From the NCBI RefSeq assembly GCF_024666615.1, contig NZ_CP088297.1:3224001-3288000 (forward strand): DNA of 64,000 bases. The letters run 5' to 3'. This DNA is from Aquabacterium sp. J223. GTDB lineage: Bacteria > Pseudomonadota > Gammaproteobacteria > Burkholderiales > Burkholderiaceae_C. Position numbers and translations under genes: made by a program. The notes beneath the pieces were generated by a model, which worked only from the letters and a program-made list of their open reading frames with translations, had not been told where the DNA came from and did not search any database. Shown in pieces: positions 29,501 to 39,268 of the stretch; the first letter of the stretch is position 1, and the number at the start of each line of letters is the position of its first letter.

Positions 29501-31801
29501 TCAGGCCGTGGCCGGCTCCGCCTTGGCGCTCTTGCGCGGCGGCTGGATGTCCAGCACCGGGTTGCCGTCGGCGTCCACGTCCACCGTCAGCCGGCCGCCG
29601 TCGACCAGCCGGCCGAAGAGCAGCTCGTCGGCCAGCGCGCGGCGGATGGTGTCCTGGATCAGCCGCTGCATCGGCCGCGCGCCCATCAGCGGGTCAAAGC
29701 CCTTGGCCGCCAGGTGCTTGCGCAGGGCGTCGGTGAAGGCCACCTCCACTTTCTTCTCGGCGAGCTGGCTCTCCAACTGCAGCAGGAACTTGTCGACCAC
29801 CCGCAGGATGATCTCCTCGTCCAGCGGCCGGAAGCTGACGATGGCGTCCAGTCGGTTGCGGAACTCCGGCGTGAACAGGCGCTTGATGTCGGCCATCTCG
29901 TCGCCCGCCTCGCGCGCGGTGGTGAAGCCGATGGTCGACTTGTTCATGGTCTCGGCGCCCGCGTTCGTCGTCATGATGATGATGACGTTGCGGAAGTCGG
30001 CCTTGCGCCCGTTGTTGTCGGTCAGCGTGCCGTGGTCCATCACCTGGAGCAGGACGTTGAAGACGTCCGGGTGCGCCTTCTCGATCTCGTCCATCAGCAG
30101 CACGGCGTGCGGCTTCTTGGTGATGGCCTCGGTCAGCAGCCCACCCTGGTCGAAACCGACGTAGCCGGGCGGCGCGCCGATCAGGCGCGACACCGCATGC
30201 CGCTCCATGTACTCCGACATGTCGAAGCGGATCAGCTCGATGCCGAGGATGTAGGCCAGCTGCTTGGCCACCTCGGTCTTGCCGACGCCGGTGGGGCCGC
30301 TGAACAGGAAGGAGCCGATCGGCTTGTCCGGCTTGCCCAGGCCCGAGCGCGCCATCTTGATGGCCGCCGCCAGCGCGTCGATCGCCGCCTCCTGGCCGAA
30401 CACCACGCTCTTCAGGTCGCGGTCGAGGCTCTTCAGCTTGCCGCGGTCGTCCGAGGAGACCGACGCCGGCGGGATGCGCGCGATCTTGGAGACGATCTCC
30501 TCGACCTCGGCCCGGGTGATGGTCTTCTTGCGCTTGTTGTTCGGCAGGATGCGCTGCGCCGCGCCGGCCTCGTCGATGACATCGATGGCCTTGTCCGGCA
30601 GGTGGCGGTCGTTGATGTACTTGGCCGACAGCTCGGCCGCCGCCTGCAGCGCGCCGACCGCGTACTTGACGTTGTGGTGGTCCTCGAAGCGCGACTTCAG
30701 GCCCTTCAGGATCTCGATGGTCTGCTCCACCGTCGGCTCGACCACGTCGACCTTCTGGAAGCGCCGCGACAGCGCCGCGTCCTTCTCGAAGATGCCGCGG
30801 TACTCGGTGAACGTGGTCGCACCGATGCACTTCATCTGACCCGACGACAGCGCCGGCTTGAGCAGGTTGCTCGCGTCCAGCGTGCCGCCCGACGCCGCGC
30901 CGGCGCCGATCAGCGTGTGGATCTCGTCGATGAAGAGGATGGCGTTGGGCTGGTCCTTCAGCGCCTTGAGCACGCCCTTCAGGCGCTGCTCGAAGTCGCC
31001 GCGGTACTTGGTGCCGGCCAGCAGCGCGCCCATGTCCAGCGCGTAGACGGTGGACTCGCCCAGCACCTCGGGCACGTCGCCCTGGGTGATGCGCCAGGCC
31101 AGGCCCTCGGCGATGGCGGTCTTGCCCACCCCGGCCTCACCGACCAGCAACGGGTTGTTCTTGCGCCGGCGGCACAGCACCTGGATGACGCGCTCGACCT
31201 CCAGCTCGCGTCCGATCAGCGGGTCGATGCGGCCCTCGCGCGCCTGCTGGTTCAGGTTCTGCGTGAACTGGTCCAGCGGGGAGCCCTTGCCGTCGGACGC
31301 CTCTTCCTTCTCGCCCTCGCTGCCCGACGACTCGCCGGACGACTTGGTGGGCTCCGGCGGGTCGGACTTCTTGATGCCGTGGGCGATGAAGTTGACGACG
31401 TCCAGCCGCGTCACGCCCTGCTGGTGCAGGTAGTACACGGCGTGCGAGTCCTTCTCGCCGAAGATGGCCACCAACACGTTAGCGCCGGTGACTTCCTTCT
31501 TGCCGGAGCCGGTGGACTGCACGTGCATGATCGCGCGCTGGATCACCCGCTGGAAACCCAGCGTCGGCTGCGTGTCGACCTCGTCGGTCCCACCCACCGT
31601 CGGCGTGTTTTCCTTGATGAAGGTGGTCAGGTTCTTCCGCAGGTCCTCGATGTTCGCGGCGCAGGCGCGCAGCACCTCCGCGGCGGAGGGGTTGTCGAGC
31701 AGCGCGTTCAGCAGGTGCTCGACGGTGATGAATTCGTGCCGCTGCTGGCGCGCCTCGACGAACGCCATGTGCAGACTGACTTCAAGCTCTTGCGCAATCA
31801 T
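29501..31801 (-). CDS. clpA: ATP-dependent Clp protease ATP-binding subunit ClpA
   Basis: This 766-residue AAA+ unfoldase feeds substrates to ClpP. An N-domain (about 1-150) is followed by D1 with Walker [11 protein letters not shown] and D2 with [10 protein letters not shown]; there is no ClpB-type middle coiled coil. An acidic/Ser-rich linker ([14 protein letters not shown]) lies between N-domain and D1. The ATG overlaps the clpS stop as ATGA, so adaptor and unfoldase are made together. Length matches E. coli ClpA (758). Confidence 0.97.
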   Translation of the reverse strand: MIAQELEVSLHMAFVEARQQRHEFITVEHLLNALLDNPSAAEVLRACAANIEDLRKNLTTFIKENTPTVGGTDEVDTQPTLGFQRVIQRAIMHVQSTGSGKKEVTGANVLVAIFGEKDSHAVYYLHQQGVTRLDVVNFIAHGIKKSDPPEPTKSSGESSGSEGEKEEASDGKGSPLDQFTQNLNQQAREGRIDPLIGRELEVERVIQVLCRRRKNNPLLVGEAGVGKTAIAEGLAWRITQGDVPEVLGESTVYALDMGALLAGTKYRGDFEQRLKGVLKALKDQPNAILFIDEIHTLIGAGAASGGTLDASNLLKPALSSGQMKCIGATTFTEYRGIFEKDAALSRRFQKVDVVEPTVEQTIEILKGLKSRFEDHHNVKYAVGALQAAAELSAKYINDRHLPDKAIDVIDEAGAAQRILPNNKRKKTITRAEVEEIVSKIARIPPASVSSDDRGKLKSLDRDLKSVVFGQEAAIDALAAAIKMARSGLGKPDKPIGSFLFSGPTGVGKTEVAKQLAYILGIELIRFDMSEYMERHAVSRLIGAPPGYVGFDQGGLLTEAITKKPHAVLLMDEIEKAHPDVFNVLLQVMDHGTLTDNNGRKADFRNVIIIMTTNAGAETMNKSTIGFTTAREAGDEMADIKRLFTPEFRNRLDAIVSFRPLDEEIILRVVDKFLLQLESQLAEKKVEVAFTDALRKHLAAKGFDPLMGARPMQRLIQDTIRRALADELLFGRLVDGGRLTVDVDADGNPVLDIQPPRKSAKAEPATA

Positions 31802-32154
31802 GCGGCCTCCATAATGCACTGCAGCGGGTGACCGGCACGCCGCGCGGCCGCGAGCACCAGTTCAACCTTGGTGGCCGCCACGTCCCTGGTGTAGACACCG
31901 CAGACGCCACGGCCTTCGTGGTGGATCTTCAACATGATCTGGGTTGCAGTCTCCAGATCCCGCTTGAAGTACTCCTGCAACACCATCACGACGAACTCCA
32001 TCGGGGTGTAGTCGTCGTTGAGCAAGACCACTTGGTAAAGCGACGGCGGCTGCACTCGGGCCAGCTTTCGCTCGGCCACGACCGAGCCCTGCCCCTCGTC
32101 CCGGTTCGGGTCGACCGGTCCTGGAGGTGTGGGAGGCAGGGGTTCATCGGGCAT
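31798..32154 (-). CDS. clpS: ATP-dependent Clp protease adaptor ClpS
   Basis: This 118-residue adaptor delivers N-end-rule substrates to ClpA. The N-terminal Pro/Asp-rich extension ([21 protein letters not shown]) precedes the core [40 protein letters not shown] and C-terminal HPLQC, all conserved ligand-pocket regions. It is coupled to clpA and divergent from cspA. Confidence 0.97.
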   Translation of the reverse strand: MPDEPLPPTPPGPVDPNRDEGQGSVVAERKLARVQPPSLYQVVLLNDDYTPMEFVVMVLQEYFKRDLETATQIMLKIHHEGRGVCGVYTRDVAATKVELVLAAARRAGHPLQCIMEAA

Positions 32155-32343
32155 GGGACCAATTCTATCGAGAGCACCTCGGGGGCCCCTGTTGCATTCC
32201 TCATGCCCATGTTGCGCCCCGGCCGCCCAGTTCAAGCCCGGATCAGCGGCCGCACAAGGGTGCAGTCGCCGGGCAAGGTCGCGGCCCGATCCCGCGCCAC
32301 CGCCGCAACCTCCCGCGATCGGGGGCGAACGTGCATTCCGAAG

Positions 32344-32373
32344 TTGACACTTTTCGTGACGGTCATCGAAAAT
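32344..32373 (+). promoter_or_regulatory. Probable sigma-70 promoter of cspA
   Basis: A perfect -35 TTGACA (32344-32349) is followed after 18 bp by GAAAAT (32368-32373), a 4/6 match to the -10 consensus. The start codon is 41 bp further on, preceded by GAGGAG. The local sequence is AT-richer than its surroundings. Confidence 0.6.
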
Positions 32374-32413
32374 CCCGAGACAAGGGGCGCAAAGCCGCCG
32401 GAGGAGTGAGCGA

Positions 32414-32675
32414 ATGGCCGTCGGAACGGTGAAGTGGTTCAACGATGCGAAGGGTTTCGGCTTCATTGAACCCGAAGGCGGCGGCGCGGACGTGTTCGCC
32501 CATTTCAGCGCCATCCAGATGGAGGGTTTTCGCACGCTGAAGCAGGGCTCCAAGGTCACCTATGAGCTGATGCAGGGCCCCAAGGGGGGACCTGGCGCAG
32601 AACATCCGGCCGCTGGAAGGCGCCGGGGTGGTGCACGGCGACGTGCCGAGCAGCTCGACCGCCCTGGCCGGCTAG
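32414..32675 (+). pseudogene. cspA: Cold-shock protein gene with a G-run frameshift
   Basis: The start [18 protein letters not shown] and [10 protein letters not shown] contain the RNP1/RNP2 nucleic-acid-binding motifs of CspA-type proteins, RNA/ssDNA chaperones. The reading frame breaks at a G6 run (32584-32589). As written it continues past the normal end into unrelated sequence for 592 codons. Removing one G gives [15 protein letters not shown] and a TAG at 32673-32675, an 86-residue protein with the normal CspA ending plus a short tail ([12 protein letters not shown]). GAGGAG precedes the ATG, and a promoter and terminator flank it, so the gene is probably intact in the organism and the extra G a consensus error. 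Confidence 0.88.
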
Positions 32676-32720
32676 ACCGCCGGCGTCTCCCGGCCGCACC
32701 CCGGCGGCCGACGCACCCTC

Positions 32721-32747
32721 AGGCCCGCGGACGCGGGCCTTGTTTTT
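32721..32747 (+). terminator. Terminator of cspA
   Basis: An 8-bp perfect stem (AGGCCCGC / GCGGGCCT) with a GGAC loop is followed by TGTTTTTG. It lies 45 bp beyond the restored cspA stop codon, which supports that stop. Confidence 0.85.
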
Positions 32748-32835
32748 GTGTTCTCCCACGCCGTGCGGGGCGGCGCAGGTGCCGGGTCTGTCGGCCCCGG
32801 GCGGGCGGAGGCCCACGGGGCCCTCCACGACACAC

Positions 32836-32872
32836 GAAAGAAAGACCCCAGCCGCCGGGGCGGACTGGGGTC
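32836..32872 (-). terminator. Terminator of icd
   Basis: The arms GACCCCAG and CTGGGGTC (32844-32851 with 32865-32872) close a GC-rich loop; on the minus strand they are followed by TTTCTTTC. It lies 45 bp past the icd stop codon. Confidence 0.75.
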
Positions 32873-32917
32873 CTCGATCGGTCAAGGCCATCGCGCGAGC
32901 CGCGCGACGGCCGGAGA

Positions 32918-34171
32918 TCACATGTTGTCGATCATCACCTGACCGAAGCCCGAGCACGACACCTGGGTCGCGCCGTCCATCAGACGCGCGAAGTCGTAGG
33001 TGACCTTCTTGCTGAGGATGGACTTCTCCATCGAGCTGATGATGCGGTCGGCGGCCTCGGTCCAGCCCATGTGGCGCAGCATCATCTCGGCCGACAGGAT
33101 CTCGGAGCCGGGGTTGACGTAGTCCTTGCCGGCGTACTTAGGCGCGGTGCCGTGGGTGGCCTCGAACATGGCCACCGAGTCGCTCAGGTTGGCGCCGGGG
33201 GCGATGCCGATGCCGCCGACTTGCGCGGCCAGCGCGTCGCTGACGTAGTCGCCGTTCAGGTTCAGCGTGGCGATGACGCTGTACTCGGCCGGGCGCAGCA
33301 GGATCTGCTGCAGGAAGGCGTCGGCAATCGAGTCCTTGACGACGATGTCCTTGCCCGTCTTCGGGTTCTTGAACTTGCACCACGGGCCGCCGTCGATCAG
33401 CTCGGCGCCGAACTCGCGCTGGGCCAGCGCGTAGGCCCAGTCGCGGAAGCCACCTTCGGTGAACTTCATGATGTTGCCCTTGTGCACGATGGTCACGCTG
33501 GGCTTGTCGTTGTCGATCGCGTACTGGATCGCCTTGCGCACCAGGCGCTCGGTGCCCTCGCGGCTGACCGGCTTGATGCCGATGCCGGAGGTGTTGGGGA
33601 AGCGGATCTTCTTGACGCCCATCTCGTCGATGAGGAACTTGATCAGCTTCTTGGCCTTGTCGCTCTCGGCCTCGTACTCGATGCCGGCGTAGATGTCCTC
33701 CGAGTTCTCGCGGAAGATCACCATGTTGGTCTTCTCCGGCTCCTTCAGCGGGCTGGGCACGCCCTTGAAGTACTGGATGGGCCGCAGGCAGACGTACAGG
33801 TCCAGTTCCTGGCGCAGCGCCACGTTCAAGGAGCGGATGCCGCCGCCCACCGGGGTGGTGAGCGGGCCCTTGATCGAGACCACGTACTCCTTGACCACGT
33901 CCAGCGTTTCCTGCGGCAGCCAGACGTCGGGCCCGTAGACCTTGGTCGACTTCTCGCCGGCGTAGACCTCCATCCAGTGGATCTTGCGCTTGCCGCCGTA
34001 CGACTTCTCGACCGCCGCGTCGACCACCTTCAGCATCACCGGCGTGATGTCCATGCCGGTGCCGTCGCCCTCGATGTAGGGAATGATGGGCTGGTCGGGG
34101 ACGTTGAGGGAGAAGTCCGCGTTGACGGTGATCTTCTGGCCGCCCTCGGGCACCTTGATGTGCTGGTACAT
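32918..34171 (-). CDS. icd: Isocitrate dehydrogenase (NADP-dependent)
   Basis: This 417-residue enzyme converts isocitrate to 2-oxoglutarate in the TCA cycle. It is the short E. coli-like homodimeric type (416 residues). The substrate loop [13 protein letters not shown] carries Ser114, equivalent to the Ser113 that is phosphorylated by AceK in E. coli. [10 protein letters not shown] (30-39), [11 protein letters not shown] and the coenzyme region [20 protein letters not shown] are conserved. It is a single gene divergent from the DUF192 gene. Whether AceK is present cannot be judged from this window. Confidence 0.98.
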   Translation of the reverse strand: MYQHIKVPEGGQKITVNADFSLNVPDQPIIPYIEGDGTGMDITPVMLKVVDAAVEKSYGGKRKIHWMEVYAGEKSTKVYGPDVWLPQETLDVVKEYVVSIKGPLTTPVGGGIRSLNVALRQELDLYVCLRPIQYFKGVPSPLKEPEKTNMVIFRENSEDIYAGIEYEAESDKAKKLIKFLIDEMGVKKIRFPNTSGIGIKPVSREGTERLVRKAIQYAIDNDKPSVTIVHKGNIMKFTEGGFRDWAYALAQREFGAELIDGGPWCKFKNPKTGKDIVVKDSIADAFLQQILLRPAEYSVIATLNLNGDYVSDALAAQVGGIGIAPGANLSDSVAMFEATHGTAPKYAGKDYVNPGSEILSAEMMLRHMGWTEAADRIISSMEKSILSKKVTYDFARLMDGATQVSCSGFGQVMIDNM

Positions 34172-34322
34172 GTGCGCTGGTGTTGGGAGTGAACGGGGTG
34201 AACGAGCCCGGTGGCGCCGACGGCCCGGGTCGATGGGGGTGCCGATTTTATGTCAGGGCACGGTCTGGCCGGCCGGCTCGCCGCCGATAATCGCGGCCCG
34301 TCGTCCAGGGCCGTCCCTCCTG

Positions 34323-34800
34323 ATGCTGCCGACCGTTTGCCGACTCGCCCGCCGCCTGGCGACCCCCGTGGCGTCGCTCGCACTGCTGGCCGCGGGCCTG
34401 GCGTTCGCCCAGTCCGGCCCCCCAGCCGCCGCTGCCCACCGTGCCGCTGCGCGCCGGCTTCCACATGATCCGCGCCGAGGTGGCGCAGACCGAGGCGCAG
34501 CGACAGGTCGGCCTCATGCACCGGCGCGAGATGGGCGCCAACGACGGCATGCTCTTCATCTTCGAGGCGCCGGCGACACACTGCTTCTGGATGCGCAACA
34601 CGCTGCTGCCGCTGTCCATCGCCTTCGTCGCCGACGACGGCCGCATCGTCAACATCGCCGACATGAAGCCGCAGACCACCGACTCGCACTGCGCGACGGA
34701 GCCGGTGCGCATGGCCCTGGAGATGAACCAGGGCTGGTTCGCCAAACGGGGGCTGGTCGCCGGCAGCCGCCTGGCCGGGCCGCCCTTCAGCAAGCCCTGA
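34323..34800 (+). pseudogene. DUF192 family secreted protein, frameshifted in a C run
   Basis: One frame gives a signal peptide (MLPTVCRLARRLATPVASLALLAAGLAFAQ) from the ATG at 34323. The following frame gives a complete DUF192 domain (MIRAEVAQTEAQRQVGLMHR, FWMRNTLLPLSIAFV, QGWFAKRGLVAGSRL). The switch falls exactly at a C6 run (34418-34423); removing one C joins them as FAQSGPQPPLPTVPLRAGF and gives 158 residues. DUF192 proteins are small exported proteins of unknown function. As written, the signal peptide and domain are separated, most likely by a consensus error. Confidence 0.87.
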
Positions 34801-34817
34801 ACACCCTTCACCCATGG

Positions 34818-34845
34818 AAAAAGGGCCGGCGCAAGCCGGCCCTTT
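34818..34845. terminator. Bidirectional terminator between the DUF192 gene and sodB
   Basis: An 11-bp stem (AAAGGGCCGGC / GCCGGCCCTTT) with a GCAA tetraloop has A5 on the left and CCCTTTCG on the right, so it can act for both converging genes. It is 17 bp from the sodB stop. Confidence 0.85.
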
Positions 34846-34862
34846 CGCGTGTGCGCCTGCGG

Positions 34863-35447
34863 TCAGCCGGCGAAGTTCTTCTCGGCGAAGTCCCAGTTCA
34901 CCAGCGAGTTCAGGAAGGTCTCGATGAACTTGGGGCGCTGGTTGCGGAAGTCGATGTAGTAGGCGTGCTCCCACACGTCCAGCGTCAGCAGCGGGGTGTC
35001 GCCGGTGGTCAGCGGGGTGCCGGCGGCGCCCATGTTGACGATGTCGACGCTGCCGTCGCCCTTCTTCACCAGCCAGGTCCAGCCGGAGCCGAAGTTGCCG
35101 GCGGCCGACTTGGCGAAGGCCTCCTTGAAGGCGGCGTAGGAGCCGAATTTCTTGTTGATGGCCTCGGCCAGCGCGCCCTTCGGCTCGCCGCCGCCGCCCG
35201 GCTTCATGCAGCTCCAGAAGAAGGTGTGGTTCCAGATCTGCGCGGCGTTGTTGTAGATGCCGCCGGACGACTTCTTGACGATGGACTCCAGGTCCATCAA
35301 TTCGAATTCGGTGCCCTTCTGCAGGTTGTTGAGGTTCACGACATAGGCGTTGTGGTGCTTGTCGTGGTGGTACTCCAGCGTCTCGCGGCTCAGGTGCGGC
35401 TGCAGCGCCTCGTGCGGATAGGGCAGCGGGGGAAGCACGTGTTCCAT
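34863..35447 (-). CDS. sodB: Superoxide dismutase [Fe]
   Basis: This 194-residue cytoplasmic enzyme dismutates superoxide. Metal ligands are H27, H74 (IWNHTFFW), D157 and H161 ([11 protein letters not shown]). Gln70 in NNAAQIWNH, on the N-terminal-domain side of the active site, is the usual mark of iron rather than manganese enzymes. Length is typical (E. coli SodB 193). It is downstream of xseA in the same direction with a 39-bp gap. Confidence 0.97.
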   Translation of the reverse strand: MEHVLPPLPYPHEALQPHLSRETLEYHHDKHHNAYVVNLNNLQKGTEFELMDLESIVKKSSGGIYNNAAQIWNHTFFWSCMKPGGGGEPKGALAEAINKKFGSYAAFKEAFAKSAAGNFGSGWTWLVKKGDGSVDIVNMGAAGTPLTTGDTPLLTLDVWEHAYYIDFRNQRPKFIETFLNSLVNWDFAEKNFAG

Positions 35448-35486
35448 GGGCAGGTCCTTTCGAAGGGGGGAGGTTTCGACGGCATT

Positions 35487-36785
35487 CTAGGCAGCGCCGT
35501 CGACGGGCGTGGTCTTGGTCACGACCGACTCGGCCTGGCCGTCGTGCCACACGGTGCGCAGCGTCTGCCCGGGGGCGATGTCGGCCGCCTGCAGCACCCG
35601 CCCGTCGGTGTCGGTGACCCAGGCGAAGCCGCGGCGCAGCACATGGTGCGGGTCCAGCGCCTGCAGCCGCTGCTCCCGGGCCAGCAGCCGCTCGGCCTGC
35701 TGGCCCAGCTTGGCATGGACCGCCCGCTGCAGCCGGCCGGCCAGCTCGGTCTGGCGGTCCTGCTCGCGCTGCAGGCGCCGCATCAGCACCTGGTGCCGCC
35801 GCGCCGACCACTGCGCCAGCGCGTGCTGCTCGCGCTGCAGCCGCGCCGCCGGCCGGGCCAGCCGCAGGCCCAACTGGTCCAGGCGCAGCGCCCGGCCCTC
35901 GAGCAGCCGGTGCACCGCGCGGACCGCCCGGTGGCGCAGGCCGTCCAGGCCGTCCAGCAGCGCGGCGGTCGCCGGCGCGGCCAGTTCCGCGGCGGCGGTG
36001 GGCGTCGGCGCGCGCAGGTCGGCGGCGAGGTCCGCCAGGGTGAGGTCCGTCTCGTGGCCCACGCCGCAGACCACCGGCAGTGCGCACGCCCGCAGCGTGC
36101 GCACCACCCGCTCGTCGTTGAACGCCCACAGGTCCTCGAGCGAGCCGCCGCCGCGGCAGAGGATCAGCAGGTCCACCTCGCCCCGCTGCCCGGCCAGCGC
36201 CAGCGCCTCGGCGATGGCCTGCGGCGCCTGTGCCCCCTGCACCGGCGTCGGGTAGACCACCACCGGCACATGCGGCGCGCGCCGCGCCAAGGCGGTCAGC
36301 ACGTCGTGCAGCGCGGCGGCGGCGGTGGAGGTGACGACACCGACGGCACGGGGATGGGTGGGCAGCGGCCGCTTGTGGGCCGCATCGAACAGGCCGGCCG
36401 CCTCCAGCCGCGCCTTCAGCCGCAGGAACTCCTCGTACAGCGCGCCGGCGCCCAGCGGCTGCATCGACTCGACGACGAACTGCAGTTCGCCGCGCGCCTC
36501 GTACACCGCCATGCGGCCGCGCAGTTCCACCTTCTGGCCGTCGCGCGGTGTGAACGACAGCAGGCCCGCGGCCCGGCGGAACATCGCGCAGCGCAGGGCC
36601 GCGGGCGCGCCGCCGCCGTCCTTCAGCGTGAAGTAGCAGTGCCCGCTGCCGGCGCGGGTGAAGCCGCTCAACTCACCCTGCACCGTGCAGGCGCCGAAGC
36701 GTGCCTGCAGCGCGTCCGACGCCGCCAGCAGCAGCGCCGCCACGCCCCAGGCGCGGCCGCGGGGGGCCTCGGGCACGGCGCTCAT
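35487..36785 (-). CDS. xseA: Exodeoxyribonuclease VII large subunit
   Basis: This ~432-residue subunit, with XseB, degrades single-stranded DNA. The OB-fold N-domain (FGACTVQGELSGFTRAGSGHCYFTLKD), the catalytic-domain marks (PRAVGVVTSTAAAALHDVLTAL, VYPTPVQGAQAPQAIAEAL, CRGGGSLEDLWAFNDERVVR, CGVGHETDLTLADLAADLRAPTPTAAAEL) and the coiled-coil C-domain are clear. I choose the ATG giving MSAVPEAPRGRAWG; a GTG 13 codons upstream is possible and neither has a strong ribosome binding site. XseB is not in this window. Confidence 0.96.
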   Translation of the reverse strand: MSAVPEAPRGRAWGVAALLLAASDALQARFGACTVQGELSGFTRAGSGHCYFTLKDGGGAPAALRCAMFRRAAGLLSFTPRDGQKVELRGRMAVYEARGELQFVVESMQPLGAGALYEEFLRLKARLEAAGLFDAAHKRPLPTHPRAVGVVTSTAAAALHDVLTALARRAPHVPVVVYPTPVQGAQAPQAIAEALALAGQRGEVDLLILCRGGGSLEDLWAFNDERVVRTLRACALPVVCGVGHETDLTLADLAADLRAPTPTAAAELAAPATAALLDGLDGLRHRAVRAVHRLLEGRALRLDQLGLRLARPAARLQREQHALAQWSARRHQVLMRRLQREQDRQTELAGRLQRAVHAKLGQQAERLLAREQRLQALDPHHVLRRGFAWVTDTDGRVLQAADIAPGQTLRTVWHDGQAESVVTKTTPVDGAA

Positions 36786-36824
36786 CGACCGCGGGGCACG
36801 ACGGCCCTGCCCCGGGAAATCCAC

Positions 36825-37160
36825 AATGGCGACGGCGACGAAAAAACGGACGGGCGATCTGTCATGCGACGGTCATGCAACGCCAAGTGACTGATTCCAT
36901 GGGACAGCGCCGGCCGTGGCCGGCGCCGCGGGGGTGGGAGATCGCACGGACCGGCCTGGCGCCGCCGCGCGAAGACAGCTTGCCCACAATGTTGTCCACA
37001 GCTCGGCGGGTGGTGGGGCCGGACGGCGAAGGGCGCCTTGCGGTGGTCGCCACGGGCCAGGCACAGGGCCGGTCGGCCGACGGGCGGGCCCCATAATCGC
37101 GCCTTCCTGAAGCGGCGCCGCGCTCACGCGGCGGTGCCTGGCGTTGTCGAAAGGCCCGAC
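36825..37160. other. 336-bp gap between divergent xseA and exbB
   Basis: No credible gene is present. It holds a tandem 11-bp repeat (GTCATGCGACG then GTCATGCAACG, 36861-36882), two DnaA-box-like 9-mers in direct orientation (TTGCCCACA at 36980-36988; TTGTCCACA at 36992-37000), and AAAGG 6 bases before the TTG start of exbB. The promoters for both genes must lie here but I cannot place them. Confidence 0.5.
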
Positions 37161-37799
37161 TTGTTTTCGATCATACAAGCCGCTGGTTGGCCCATCTGGC
37201 CGCTGATCCTGTGTTCCGTGGTGGCGCTCGCGCTGGTGATCGAGCGGCTGTCCAGCCTGCGCCGAAACCGCATCGCGCCCGACACCCTGGTCGACGAGGT
37301 GCTCGGCGTGACCCGCAGCAGCCTGCCGTCGGCGGACGTGGTGAACAAGCTGGCCTTGAGCTCGGCGCTGGGCGGCGTGCTGGCCCAGGGGCTGCGGGCC
37401 GTCATCGCCGAGCCGCGCATCAGCGAGGAAGGCCTGCGCCAGGCCTTCGAGAGCGCAGGCCGCGCCGCCGTGCACCACCTGGAGCGCTACCTCAATGCGC
37501 TGGGCAGCATCGCCACCGCCGCGCCGCTGCTCGGCCTGCTGGGCACGGTGATCGGCATGATCGAGATCTTCGGCGCGCAGACCCCCGGTGGCGGCAACCC
37601 GGCGCAGCTGGCGCATGGCATCTCGGTGGCGTTGTACAACACCGCCTTCGGCCTGATCGTCGCCATCCCGTCGCTGCTGTTCTACCGCTTCTTCCGTGGC
37701 CGGGTCGACGAGTACGCGCTGGCGATGGAGCTGGCCGCCGAGCGCATGGTGCCGCACCTGATGCGCTTCGCCGTCAAGCAGCCGGGGACCGGCACATGA
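37161..37799 (+). CDS. exbB: ExbB/TolQ-family proton channel protein
   Basis: This 212-residue inner-membrane protein forms the proton channel that powers TonB- or Tol-type transport with ExbD. The family start FSIIQAAGWPIWPLILCSVVALALVIER is the first membrane segment, and LGLLGTVIGMIEIF and NTAFGLIVAIPSLLFYRFF are the next two. I choose a TTG start preceded by AAAGG at good distance; GTG 27 bases earlier is possible. The stop overlaps exbD by ATGA. A separate Tol-Pal block is near 46 kb, but without its own TolQR in this window, so a role with Tol or TonB is undecided. Confidence 0.9.
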   Translation: MFSIIQAAGWPIWPLILCSVVALALVIERLSSLRRNRIAPDTLVDEVLGVTRSSLPSADVVNKLALSSALGGVLAQGLRAVIAEPRISEEGLRQAFESAGRAAVHHLERYLNALGSIATAAPLLGLLGTVIGMIEIFGAQTPGGGNPAQLAHGISVALYNTAFGLIVAIPSLLFYRFFRGRVDEYALAMELAAERMVPHLMRFAVKQPGTGT

Positions 37800-38221
37800 A
37801 CTTCCGCCGGGCGCACCGCGACGAGCCGGAGATCAACCTGATCCCGTTCATCGACGTGCTGCTGGTCGTGCTCATCTTCCTGGTGCTGACGACCACCTAC
37901 TCGAAGTTCAGCGAGTTGCAGCTCACGCTGCCCACGGCCGACGCCGAGAAGCTGCGCGACCGGCCGGCCGAGGTCATCGTCTCCATCGCCGCCGACGGCC
38001 GCTACGGCGTCAACCGCAAGCCGCTGGAAGGCCGCAGCGTCGAACTGCTCGCCAGCGAGCTGACCGCCGCGGCGCAGGGCCGCGAGGACGCCGTGGTCAT
38101 CGTCTCGGCGGACGCCGGCACGCCGCACCAGCTGGTGATCAACGTGCTGGACGCGGCGCGCCGCGCCGGCCTGTCGCGCCTGACCTTTGCCGCACAGACC
38201 TCCGCCGGCGCCACGCGCTGA
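37796..38221 (+). CDS. exbD: ExbD/TolR-family protein
   Basis: This 141-residue protein has one membrane segment, EINLIPFIDVLLVVLIFLVLT, with the conserved membrane aspartate D20, and a periplasmic domain (KLRDRPAEVIVSIAADGRYGVN). It partners ExbB. The gene begins in the ATGA overlap with exbB and is followed by lpxK after 24 bp, an order conserved in betaproteobacteria. Confidence 0.94.
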   Translation: MNFRRAHRDEPEINLIPFIDVLLVVLIFLVLTTTYSKFSELQLTLPTADAEKLRDRPAEVIVSIAADGRYGVNRKPLEGRSVELLASELTAAAQGREDAVVIVSADAGTPHQLVINVLDAARRAGLSRLTFAAQTSAGATR

Positions 38222-38245
38222 CGCGCGGGGCTCGAGGCGCCGGCC

Positions 38246-39268
38246 ATGAGGGCCGCGGTGGAGCGCTGGCTGCAGGGCGTCTGGTGGGACGCCGCGCGGC
38301 GCCCGCCGCTGGCCCTGCGGGCGCTGGAGCGGCTCTACCGGCACCTGCTGGCCCGCTCCCGGCACCGGGAGCCGCCGCCCCGACCCGCCCCACGCCCGGT
38401 GCTGGTGGTCGGCAACCTCATCGTCGGCGGCGCGGGCAAGACCCCCACCGTGATCGCGCTCGTGCAGGCGCTGCAGTCGCGCGGCCGGCGGCCCGGGGTG
38501 GTGTCGCGCGGGCACGGGCGGCGCGGCGGCGCGGTGCAGCTCGTCGATGCACGCAGCCGTTCGGACGAGGTCGGCGACGAGCCGCTGCTCATCGCCCGCC
38601 GCACCGGCGTGCCACTGGCGGTGGGGCGCGACCGGGTGGCCGCCGCCCGCCGGCTGTGCCAGGCGCACCCCGAACTGGACCTGCTGATCGCCGACGACGG
38701 CCTGCAGCACCACGCGCTGGCCCGCCAGGCCCAGCTCATCGTCTTCGACGAACGCGGCATCGGCAACGGCCACCTGCTGCCGGCCGGCCCCCTGCGCGAG
38801 CCGATGGCGGCCATGGTGCCGCCGCGCAGCGTGGTGCTCTACAACGCCGGGGAGCCGACCACCGCCTGGCCGGGTGCCCGCGTCGCCCGCGGCCTGGCCG
38901 GGGTGCGCGACTGGGCCGGCTGGCAGGCCGGCGAGCCGCCGTCGCCCGCCGCGCTGCAGGCCCTCCGTGGCCGGCCGCTGCTGGCGGTGGCCGGCATCGC
39001 CGCCCCGGAGCGCTTCTTCGTGATGCTGGAAGCTGCCGGCCTGCAGATCCGTCGCCTGCCGCTGCCCGACCATGCCCCGTTGCAGCGCCTGCCATGGACC
39101 GACGACGACGCGGACGTCGTGCTGACCGAGAAGGACGCGGTCAAGCTGGTGGGCCGGCCGCTCGGCCGGACGCGCGTGTGGGTGGCGACGCTAGACTTCC
39201 ATCTGCCCGACGGCCTGGTCGACCAGCTGCTGCAGTGGCTGGACCACCCTACACCCCATGACACTTGA
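38246..39268 (+). CDS. lpxK: Tetraacyldisaccharide 4'-kinase
   Basis: This 340-residue membrane-associated kinase phosphorylates the lipid A disaccharide to lipid IVA. The Walker A loop is VGNLIVGGAGKTPT (about 54-67), with VVSRGHGRRG, DEPLLIARRTGVPLAVGRDR and LLIADDGLQHHALAR following, and a C-terminal LTEKDAVKL motif. It overlaps the trm112-like gene start by 11 bases. It is part of the exbBD-lpxK-trm112-kdsB set. Confidence 0.95.
   Translation: MRAAVERWLQGVWWDAARRPPLALRALERLYRHLLARSRHREPPPRPAPRPVLVVGNLIVGGAGKTPTVIALVQALQSRGRRPGVVSRGHGRRGGAVQLVDARSRSDEVGDEPLLIARRTGVPLAVGRDRVAAARRLCQAHPELDLLIADDGLQHHALARQAQLIVFDERGIGNGHLLPAGPLREPMAAMVPPRSVVLYNAGEPTTAWPGARVARGLAGVRDWAGWQAGEPPSPAALQALRGRPLLAVAGIAAPERFFVMLEAAGLQIRRLPLPDHAPLQRLPWTDDDADVVLTEKDAVKLVGRPLGRTRVWVATLDFHLPDGLVDQLLQWLDHPTPHDT

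Noticed and set aside
32414-34192. A 592-residue protein starting with a cold-shock domain
   Set aside because: After residue 58 it is an out-of-frame artefact and antisense to icd. The cold-shock gene ends at 32675 once one G is removed.
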